Origin: Deltaproteobacteria bacterium | GTDB taxonomy: Bacteria; Desulfobacterota; Binatia; UBA9968 | Assembly (NCBI GenBank): GCA_021323355.1 | Contig: JAJONK010000155.1 | Location: forward strand, 1-6,404 | Length of the DNA stretch: 6,404 bases | Reading direction: 5' to 3' | Shown here: positions 1 to 5,097 of the stretch, one piece after another | How the letters are laid out: each line of letters starts with the position of its first letter | Position numbering within the stretch: the first letter of the stretch is position 1 | Translations under genes and position numbers: made by a program | Notes under the pieces: model-generated | Seen by the model: the letters and a program-made list of their open reading frames with translations, nothing else | Told to the model about the DNA's origin: nothing | Databases searched by the model: none

Positions 1-438
1 TGGAAGAATTAGTACCGACGGCAATTTGTCGCCGCGGACGGCACTAGCCCGCGCAAGACTACCTCGCGGCTTCAGACGTCTTGCGCCGGACGTTTTGTTG
101 AAAGTGCTCAATCAGTGGTCCTTCTCAGAGGTTCTTAAAAACCAGACATACGCATTTTTGCCGCGAGGTCGTCGAGCCTCAGTTGATTTACAGCACGCGC
201 CTCGTCTGCACAAGGCGGTTACCTTCCAGGATACTTGACCGCTGGCACGATGTTGGGCCGGTAAAAAGTGTGACGGTAGCGCCAGTGAGTGGACGGAGCG
301 TTCTCTCGGCGTGAGTACTCGAGAAACGCGCACGGCCGTCAATTTAGCCTGTGCTAGTGAATTCATTGAACGTTGTCCTTAATAAGGCAGGGGCATGCCA
401 AGCGGGAATTGTCGCTCTACTACGAAGCGAGAACGGCG
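1..438. other. Non-coding or decayed stretch downstream of the operon
   Basis: No convincing gene is visible here. One plus-strand frame is open from the left window edge to a TGA at 236-238 (about 78 codons, with the internal stretch DVLLKVLNQWSFSEVLKNQ). It could be the tail of a gene entering from the left, but it resembles no family I recognise and its Arg-rich composition also fits a chance frame. The segment contains a 9-base inverted repeat (GCGCAAGAC at 51-59, GTCTTGCGC at 78-86), a near-palindrome CCTTAATAAGG at 377-387 and the palindrome GGCATGCC at 392-399. The minus-strand operon ends at 439, so any terminator for it should lie here. The only candidate, a 5-base-pair stem at 412-430, is not followed by a T-run. 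Confidence 0.6.
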
Positions 439-1929
439 TTAACGAGCTGCGCCAATCCGAGCGGTCTCACGCCTGATCAGATCAAAAGCCTTCGCGAGAT
501 GACGCTCAGTGGTTAAGATGTTGCCGACCGCTAGCCGCATTGCAGTATGGCCATTTAATGTGGTGTAGGTCAGATAGGCTTCGCCGGTGCGATTGACTGC
601 TTCGACGAGCCGTCGATTAAAAGCGTTAAGCTCTTGGTTCACCGCCTGTCTAGTTCCAAGCCCATGGGGCGCTATGCGGAAGCAGACCACAGCCATTGTC
701 ACCGGCGCTAGCAGCTCGAACTCCGGATCGGCATCGAGCCAGGATGCAAACAAGCGCGCCAGGCGAATGTGCTCCCGAATCCGAGCGGCAAGCCCTTCGG
801 TTCCGAAGCTGCGGATAACCATCCACGCCTTGAGAGCGCGAAAGCGGCGACCAAGTTGTATGCCGTAGTCCATATAGTTGCGCTCGGCCTGTTCGGCATC
901 GCCGCGCAGGTACTCGGGGACGAGCGAGAAGGTTGCGCGCAGGAGCTCCGGCCTTCTGAGGTAAAGCGCGCTGAAGTCGAGCGGGACGAATAACCATTTA
1001 TGCGGATTGACTACAATGGAGTCAGCCGCCTCGACTCCCTTCATCACGGAACGACCTTCCGGCAAGAGAGCCATCGCTCCACCATACGCCGCGTCAACAT
1101 GCAGCCATAACCGGTGCTCGTCACATAGCGCGGCAATTTCATCCACCGGATCGACGCTGGTTGTCGAAGTTGTGCCGACGGTGGCAATGACTGCCATCGG
1201 CAGCAGGCCGGCGCGCAAGTCCGTGTCGATGACGCTGCGGAGCGTAGAGACGTCCATGCGATAGGTCGTCTCGCATGGCACTCGGCGCACATTTTGTTCG
1301 CCGATGCCAAGGGTGATAGCCGCTTTCTCAACTGAGCTGTGCGCCTGATCTGAGGCATAAATCCGCAAGCCAGGAACTTCGGGCCGCCCGCACAAACCGT
1401 GCGCGCGGGCATTGAGACCGAGATTCTCACGCGCCGCCGCCAAGGCATGCATTACAGCTACTGAAGCGGTGTCGTAAACGACACCTGTATAGTCCATGGG
1501 AAGGCCAAGCATCTGGCGCAGCCAGTCGAGCACCAAGGTTTCAAGTTCGGTTGCGGAAGGCGAGGTGCGCCACGTCATCGCACTGACATTGAGTGCTCCC
1601 ATCAGCATTTCGCCCAGAATTCCCGTAGCCGTTGTCGTCGAGCCAAAATAGCCGAAGAACGCAGGATGTCCCCAGTGCACGACGCCAGGAATGATCGATT
1701 TTTGAAAGTCGCGAAAGATATCACTGAACCGTTCGGGAGCCTCGGGCGGAACTTGCGGCAGCCGGGCGCTGATCTCGCCAGGCGCAATGTCTGGCGAAAT
1801 TCTCAGCTCTTCGATGCTCTCACGATAGTCTACCACCCAATCTGCAACTCGATGCAGAGTTTCGCGGAACTCCTCTGCCGGCATGTCTCCGAGTTCGGGC
1901 CAGCGTTGCACGTCTTTGCTGTCGAGCAT
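439..1929 (-). CDS. PLP-dependent aromatic-L-amino-acid decarboxylase family protein (group II decarboxylase)
   Basis: A 496-residue cytoplasmic enzyme of the group II (DDC/AADC) pyridoxal-phosphate decarboxylase family, close to the family's usual length of about 480. Such enzymes remove the alpha-carboxyl of an aromatic amino acid (Trp, Tyr, Phe, DOPA) to give the arylethylamine. Visible landmarks are the N-terminal HWGHPAFFGYF segment (85-95); SDQAHSSVEKA with the ring-stacking H196; HVDAAYGG with D279, expected to bind the pyridine nitrogen; and NPHKW with K311, the Schiff-base lysine. Y340 in PEYLR lies 29 residues after the lysine, the same spacing as catalytic Tyr332 after Lys303 in pig DDC. 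This supports true decarboxylation over the aldehyde-synthase variants that carry Phe there. GRRFRALKAW (361-369) is another family signature. The ATG is preceded by GGAG with 6 bases between. It is the last gene of the operon, 17 bases after the glycosyltransferase stop. The exact substrate cannot be read from sequence. Confidence 0.95.
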   Translation of the reverse strand: MLDSKDVQRWPELGDMPAEEFRETLHRVADWVVDYRESIEELRISPDIAPGEISARLPQVPPEAPERFSDIFRDFQKSIIPGVVHWGHPAFFGYFGSTTTATGILGEMLMGALNVSAMTWRTSPSATELETLVLDWLRQMLGLPMDYTGVVYDTASVAVMHALAAARENLGLNARAHGLCGRPEVPGLRIYASDQAHSSVEKAAITLGIGEQNVRRVPCETTYRMDVSTLRSVIDTDLRAGLLPMAVIATVGTTSTTSVDPVDEIAALCDEHRLWLHVDAAYGGAMALLPEGRSVMKGVEAADSIVVNPHKWLFVPLDFSALYLRRPELLRATFSLVPEYLRGDAEQAERNYMDYGIQLGRRFRALKAWMVIRSFGTEGLAARIREHIRLARLFASWLDADPEFELLAPVTMAVVCFRIAPHGLGTRQAVNQELNAFNRRLVEAVNRTGEAYLTYTTLNGHTAMRLAVGNILTTERHLAKAFDLIRRETARIGAAR

Positions 1930-1935
1930 CCTTCT

Positions 1936-1939
1936 CTCC
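1936..1939 (-). promoter_or_regulatory. Ribosome binding site of the decarboxylase gene
   Basis: On the minus strand GGAG lies 6 bases before the ATG at 1929, inside the 17-base gap after the glycosyltransferase stop codon. It fixes the decarboxylase start and shows that this gene has its own translation initiation rather than relying on coupling. Confidence 0.75.
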
Positions 1940-1946
1940 GTTAATC

Positions 1947-3011
1947 TTAATCACGCGACTGGGTTACGCCCTGGTGCGATGGACCCGTCAAAGCGTGCGA
2001 CTTTCGCATACACGCGCGAGCCGCGCTCCATGCTCGCCCAGTTCCCTTGGACAGCAATTGCTCACCGAACGGGTAGCCGCCGTGAACCAATCGCCAGTAC
2101 AGCGCCCAGTATACGCTCAGTGAACGCTCCAATAGCCAGAGCGGCGCATAGAGGATCACATGAGCAGGAAAAAAATGATACGCTTGATCCCGCAACAGGC
2201 CACGGCCGGCAATGACCGCCGCGCAGATTGATACGACGAGGAGAAACGCCAGCGCAGCACGGGCGCCACTCAACAATGCTAGTGCGATTGCCGAGGGTAG
2301 CAGAGACATGAACAGGATCGTTTTCGTGCGCATATCGAAGTCTTCGTAGGCTTGACGCGGACGTTGCTCGAGCCATTTGCGCAATGTTGGAGGTCGCTTC
2401 AGAATAAAAAAATCGGGTGTGTAGCAGACATCGCCTCCATTTAAGATGAAGTGGCGCACGATTTCTTCATTGTCGAACAAGACGTCCCCGTCGTAGTGGC
2501 CGAAGCGCAGACACACCGAGCGGCGAAACGCGCAAGTGCCGGGGTAATCTCCGGATCGTAGAACGCCTCGATTGATCAGCATCCGCGCCGCCTCCGCTCG
2601 CGCCCACCATGGTAGCGGCGCGAGATAATTCTGCGGCCGTACCATATCGTGCCGCTTAAGCAGCTCACACGCGCGCCGGATATCTTCGGACGAATAACGG
2701 ATGTCGTCATCGGCGAGAATAATGCTTTCGCAGCTGGCAAGATCAACGCCGGTGTGGACCCCATTCACTTTCCCATTGAGATAAGTGTACCTTCGATCGA
2801 CTGGAACGTGGCGGCACAGCTTACGCCAGGCGTGGTCGTGATGTGCGAAGATCTCAGGAGAGGAGCCGTCCACAATGAGAACTTCGCAGCCTTCACGCGC
2901 AAGCTTGCGGAAGTATTCCGCCAACTCATCAACCTCCCGGTGCAGCACGTGTATCCGACGGATCGGCAGGATATACGTGCAACGAAAGGCGCCGGAATTA
3001 GCGTGGCTCAT
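1947..3011 (-). CDS. Family 2 glycosyltransferase with C-terminal membrane segments
   Basis: A 354-residue GT-A-fold family 2 glycosyltransferase, expected to transfer a sugar from a nucleotide-sugar donor to an acceptor at the inner face of the cytoplasmic membrane. The N-terminal strand CTYILPIRR (11-19) and the EVLIVDGSS strand (43-51) fit nucleotide binding. ILADDDIRY (98-106) carries the metal-binding DXD-type motif D101-D103. PGTCAFRR (157-164) and LFDNEEIVRHFI (178-189) match the acceptor and catalytic-base region, with E182/E183 as base candidates. QRPRQAYEDF (216-225) resembles the (Q/R)XXRW region of processive or membrane GT2 enzymes without the Trp. After it come hydrophobic segments at about 231-248 and 252-269 and a third, weaker one at about 280-303. 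There is no signal peptide. The start ATG overlaps the upstream oxidase stop (ATGA), a translational-coupling arrangement. The donor sugar and acceptor are unknown. The membrane tail suggests a lipid-linked or exported acceptor, but a small-molecule acceptor cannot be excluded. Confidence 0.92.
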   Translation of the reverse strand: MSHANSGAFRCTYILPIRRIHVLHREVDELAEYFRKLAREGCEVLIVDGSSPEIFAHHDHAWRKLCRHVPVDRRYTYLNGKVNGVHTGVDLASCESIILADDDIRYSSEDIRRACELLKRHDMVRPQNYLAPLPWWARAEAARMLINRGVLRSGDYPGTCAFRRSVCLRFGHYDGDVLFDNEEIVRHFILNGGDVCYTPDFFILKRPPTLRKWLEQRPRQAYEDFDMRTKTILFMSLLPSAIALALLSGARAALAFLLVVSICAAVIAGRGLLRDQAYHFFPAHVILYAPLWLLERSLSVYWALYWRLVHGGYPFGEQLLSKGTGRAWSAARACMRKSHALTGPSHQGVTQSRD

Positions 3012-4174
3012 GCCGCACTCTGGCGCAGAGTTCGTTGATGCGCCGCTTCGACCTCCGCGGCCCGCACGGATCGAGCGACGCTTGCGCCGGAACGCTCGCT
3101 GATCAACTTCTGTTGATCATAACCGAGCGTGATCTCCCAGGCTTCCGCCGGATATCTCGCCGCCAGCGGCAACGCTATGTCGTAAAGCATCCACTGTCCG
3201 TGCCGCTTATCTTCTCTGATATGCAGTTCCCAGTAGCCGCGAGCGGCCTTTGGCAAAACGAGCCGCTCGGCCGCCGCGCGATAATTATCGAACGCAGCAG
3301 GCACGGAGATTTCGGTGTAGAGCAACCCGCCCACGTAGCGTAAGTAAAACCGTTTGCGTTCTGAGAGCAAGAAGCTGTGGTTGATGGCCGCGAGCACCTC
3401 CCACGGAACCAGGTCGAAATAGGCTTCCGGTTCTGTGCGCATCTCGAGCTCGCTTAGCATCGCAGAAAAAAAAGTGGAATGCTTACGATTGAGCTTCCCG
3501 CCGCCGTACTCCTCGACCAGGACGCGCGTCAGCATTGAGTGTATGTGGTTTGAAACTCCGCCAAGGGTGCGCGACAGCTGGCTCGCTTCGACCAAGCCAT
3601 CCAGAGATGCGATGGCTAGGAGGCGCCGATAACCGACCTGGCCCACGTGATCTCGAAAATAGAGGCCGGTCGTGGACGGCGGGGGTGAGACATCGTATGC
3701 CGCGCGGCGCAGCAGCGCCTCACCTACGTTCTCACCGCCGAGCGCGGCAACATCCAAGAACGACAGTTCCCATGCTTGCCAGGCCTGCTCGATCCTATCT
3801 CGCAGCCGATGCAGATAGGCGGAACGTTCATTATCGTAGTCCTGGAGATCGTCATACCAGAAAAGTTTGAGACGATTGATCCGATAAAGTACTCGCTGCA
3901 AGAACAGCCGGGCGCTGTCGTCAGCTTGGCTCGAATGAGACTTAACAGCCTTATCACCGGCCGAATAGATCGAGCTTAGTGCTTTCTCAACTGTGGCTTC
4001 GAATAGCCGAACGGGCGCAGGGCGGTCTGTGACGTAGTGGTCCAGGCACTTCGATTTTATGAGTTCGGCAAAGCTCTCTTCCGCTTCTCCGTACTCTGCT
4101 GGCAATATTCGCTTCTCCATTGCGGCATACCTCGAGCGCGCGTGGTTGATGTGTTCGGCTTGGTTACTCTGCAT
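3008..4174 (-). CDS. Heme-oxygenase-like diiron oxidase (HDO, iron-containing redox enzyme family, PF14518 type)
   Basis: A 388-residue soluble, mostly helical protein. Residues about 85-145 form long charged helices that look like an N-terminal helical (dimerisation) domain, and about 155-345 form the HDO domain. Family signatures are VLVEEYGGG followed by KHSTFF (E222, H232), GGLLYTEIS (E288) and WELHIREDKRHG (H318, D322, H325), with E196 in LDGLVEAS as an additional carboxylate. These are the expected ligands of a non-heme diiron centre that activates O2. Their spacing equals, as I recall it, that of the seven ligands of the N-oxygenase SznF at a constant offset of 7 residues; SznF's C-terminal cupin is absent here. 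Family members N-oxygenate amines or guanidines, or cleave C-C bonds (UndA, BesC). The substrate here is unknown. First gene of the operon; its stop overlaps the glycosyltransferase start. The chosen ATG has AAGGA 8 bases upstream. M19 (4120) has GAGGT 8 bases upstream and is a possible alternative start. Confidence 0.9.
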   Translation of the reverse strand: MQSNQAEHINHARSRYAAMEKRILPAEYGEAEESFAELIKSKCLDHYVTDRPAPVRLFEATVEKALSSIYSAGDKAVKSHSSQADDSARLFLQRVLYRINRLKLFWYDDLQDYDNERSAYLHRLRDRIEQAWQAWELSFLDVAALGGENVGEALLRRAAYDVSPPPSTTGLYFRDHVGQVGYRRLLAIASLDGLVEASQLSRTLGGVSNHIHSMLTRVLVEEYGGGKLNRKHSTFFSAMLSELEMRTEPEAYFDLVPWEVLAAINHSFLLSERKRFYLRYVGGLLYTEISVPAAFDNYRAAAERLVLPKAARGYWELHIREDKRHGQWMLYDIALPLAARYPAEAWEITLGYDQQKLISERSGASVARSVRAAEVEAAHQRTLRQSAA

Positions 4175-4182
4175 TCATCGTA

Positions 4183-4187
4183 TCCTT
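4183..4187 (-). promoter_or_regulatory. Ribosome binding site of the HDO oxidase gene
   Basis: Minus-strand AAGGA, 8 bases before the ATG at 4174. It supports the longer start over the internal M19 (ATG at 4120), although that codon also has a fair GAGGT at 4129-4133 with the same spacing. An out-of-frame ATG at 4178 opens only a 4-codon frame (Met-Asn-Ala-Glu, stop) that overlaps the true start. Confidence 0.6.
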
Positions 4188-4217
4188 TTGTTGCTCGACA
4201 AAGCTTGTTCTTGCAAT

Positions 4218-4223
4218 AATATA
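4218..4223 (-). promoter_or_regulatory. Possible -10 element of the operon promoter
   Basis: The minus-strand hexamer TATATT lies about 44 bases before the oxidase ATG, in the only AT-rich patch of the region, which is a suitable place for the operon promoter. No good -35 hexamer is found 16-18 bases further upstream, so this is a weak call. It could instead depend on an activator or an alternative sigma factor. Confidence 0.25.
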
Positions 4224-4351
4224 GAGAAGCCGCGGTGCGCTTTTACGCTCATGAAATTCCCCACGATGATTGCTGGATCCGCTGGTTCGAGGCGGACGCA
4301 TAATTTCCCGGGCTTGTTTGCTCAACGGTAGCGCTAGAGCAGAAAGCAGCT

Positions 4352-4394
4352 CCTATGATCGCAAACGCAATTTACGAAGGTATAGGATCATAGG
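4352..4394. repeat. Inverted repeat with 9-base perfect arms
   Basis: CCTATGATC at 4352-4360 and its exact reverse complement GATCATAGG at 4386-4394 are separated by 25 bases. The arm centres are 34 bases apart, roughly three helical turns, which would place two protein half-sites on the same DNA face. It lies about 180 bases upstream of the operon start and just before the ribosome binding site of the doubtful frame at 4409. A repeat of this size is expected about once by chance in a window of this length, so an operator role is only a possibility. Confidence 0.5.
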
Positions 4395-4408
4395 TTGGAG
4401 AGCGGGCG

Positions 4409-4723
4409 ATGCTCCTCAATGATTCCTGCTTCAGAGATATCAGCCTGACCAAGCAAAAGATTCTGCAGCGCCGTCACTTTATCTCGGCGGGCAATCCGAC
4501 AAGGAACTCAGGCAGTTTGTTAAAGGCCTACGATCATCAGTCCGTCCATTGTGCAAGAATCACGCCCAGTCTCTCGCATGAAGTTCGAAAGTTGCTTTCG
4601 ATCCAGTTGCCTGAACTTTCTTATGTCTTTACGAAACCAACTTCAGGCACGAACCCGCAGCTGTCTTCGGCAGAGGCGTCTCTCAAGTGGCCGCTGCGTC
4701 GGATCATGCGTGCTTCCTTCTGA
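4409..4723 (+). CDS. Doubtful hypothetical protein, 104 residues
   Basis: An open frame starting at ATG with GGAG 8 bases upstream (4397-4400). The product is unrecognised: basic, with no membrane segment, signal peptide or known motif, and its Ser-, Leu- and Arg-rich composition is like that of a chance frame. A second plus-strand frame (4551-4751) overlaps it in another phase, also without recognisable content. In its favour are the ribosome binding site and its position divergent to the operon. Against it are the odd composition and the absence of any family resemblance. It could be a small accessory protein, a decayed gene or nothing. Confidence 0.18.
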   Translation: MLLNDSCFRDISLTKQKILQRRHFISAGNPTRNSGSLLKAYDHQSVHCARITPSLSHEVRKLLSIQLPELSYVFTKPTSGTNPQLSSAEASLKWPLRRIMRASF

Positions 4724-4842
4724 AATGCGACGTGTAGCGTTCGTGGGATAGGGTATGAATAACGGATGTTCCAGATTCGCACATTAATCGGTTGAGCCTA
4801 GATGAAAATAAAAACGCGTCCCAATGTCGTGCAAGGCACTAG

Positions 4843-4860
4843 CAGTCGATCAATCGACTG
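4843..4860. repeat. 18-base palindrome, possible operator
   Basis: CAGTCGAT and ATCGACTG are perfect 8-base arms around a central CA. The compact form suits a dimeric helix-turn-helix regulator. Its last base is the first base of the strong GGAGG at 4860-4864 that precedes the mini-ORF at 4871, so a bound protein, or the corresponding RNA hairpin, could block that initiation site. Confidence 0.5.
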
Positions 4861-4870
4861 GAGGTCGCGA

Positions 4871-4900
4871 ATGACAAAGACATTCGCCCGCCGTTTCTAG
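4871..4900 (+). CDS. Mini-ORF of 9 codons with strong ribosome binding site (leader peptide or gene remnant)
   Basis: GGAGG at 4860-4864 lies 6 bases before an ATG that opens the peptide MTKTFARRF and then TAG. This is the best ribosome binding site in the 4175-5097 gap, yet the frame is only 9 codons. An in-frame ATG at 4802 would extend it to 32 residues but has no comparable site. Two inverted repeats follow (4918-4931 and 4937-4957), and glgX starts 197 bases downstream of the stop. It could be a leader peptide of an attenuator-like region, the surviving 5' end of a broken gene, or chance. Confidence 0.2.
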   Translation: MTKTFARRF

Positions 4901-4917
4901 CGCAATCGACGTGATCT

Positions 4918-4931
4918 CAGTTGCTCAACTG
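4918..4931. repeat. Short inverted repeat
   Basis: CAGTTG and CAACTG arms, 6 bases each, around a central CT. It lies 6 bases before the hairpin at 4937-4957 and 18 bases after the mini-ORF stop. It is too short to mean much alone; it is listed because it belongs to a cluster of three symmetric elements within 115 bases. Confidence 0.35.
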
Positions 4932-4936
4932 CGATG

Positions 4937-4957
4937 CAGCGTGGGCCCGCCACGCTG
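4937..4957 (+). terminator. Stable GC-rich hairpin, possible weak terminator or leader structure
   Basis: CAGCGTGG (4937-4944) pairs with CCACGCTG (4950-4957) across the 5-base loop GCCCG, giving a strong 8-base-pair stem. On the plus strand TTCGTTTT follows about 7 bases later, so the T-run is late and broken. This is not a classic intrinsic terminator. It may be a leader structure upstream of glgX, or a protein site. Confidence 0.3.
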
Positions 4958-5085
4958 GTGGCATTCGTTTTGCTGAACCACGATGTTCAACCAGCATAGA
5001 ATCCAACAGACACATCGAAATATCGCCGATTGAATGACATCGAGACACGCTCCACTCGCCGGCTGATCATTCGAAAGCATCGCGT

Positions 5086-5090
5086 GGGAG
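5086..5090 (+). promoter_or_regulatory. Ribosome binding site of glgX
   Basis: GGGAG, 7 bases before the ATG at 5098. Since no other in-frame start exists after the upstream TGA at 5035-5037, it settles the N-terminus of GlgX. Confidence 0.7.
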
Positions 5091-5097
5091 TTGTGTA

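Larger units (their letters stand above)
4175..5097. other. 923-base intergenic region between the divergent operon and glgX
   Basis: No gene of recognisable family lies here. The left edge holds the operon's ribosome binding site and a candidate -10. Further right come a 5-base-pair hairpin at 4278-4296, a 9-base inverted repeat at 4352-4394, a doubtful 104-codon plus-strand frame (4409-4723), a small hairpin at 4586-4600, an 18-base palindrome at 4843-4860, a mini-ORF at 4871-4900, an inverted repeat at 4918-4931 and an 8-base-pair hairpin at 4937-4957. A TAGAAT hexamer at 4997-5002 could be a -10 for glgX, but the nearest -35-like sequence (TTGCTG at 4970) is 21 bases away, too far for a standard promoter. 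The length and the lack of open frames on the minus strand suggest either a regulatory region or decayed genes. Confidence 0.6.

Noticed and set aside
242..257. Sigma-54-like promoter (TGGCAC followed by TTGG) on the plus strand
   Set aside because: The spacing is one base short of the -24/-12 consensus, the -12 GC is not met, and no plus-strand gene follows.
112..366. 84-codon minus-strand frame in the left flank
   Set aside because: Composition is rich in Arg, Ser and His with no recognisable motif; it overlaps another weak frame and has no convincing ribosome binding site.
412..430. Hairpin TCGCT/AGCGA just past the operon end as an intrinsic terminator
   Set aside because: The stem has only 5 base pairs with a 9-base loop, and no T-run follows in the minus-strand direction.
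2649..3038. 129-codon plus-strand frame opposite the glycosyltransferase
   Set aside because: It is a shadow of the GT2 gene, whose DXD motif and conserved regions show that the minus strand is the coding one.
4278..4296. GGTTCGAG within a 5-base-pair hairpin, like a tRNA T-arm
   Set aside because: No acceptor stem, D-arm or anticodon arm can be built around it, and the loop is 9 bases rather than 7.
4577..4600. Resemblance to a rhizobial tts box (TTCGAAAG core)
   Set aside because: Only the short core matches; the GTCAG part and the rest of the consensus are missing. The core is explained by a small chance hairpin (CGAAA/TTTCG).
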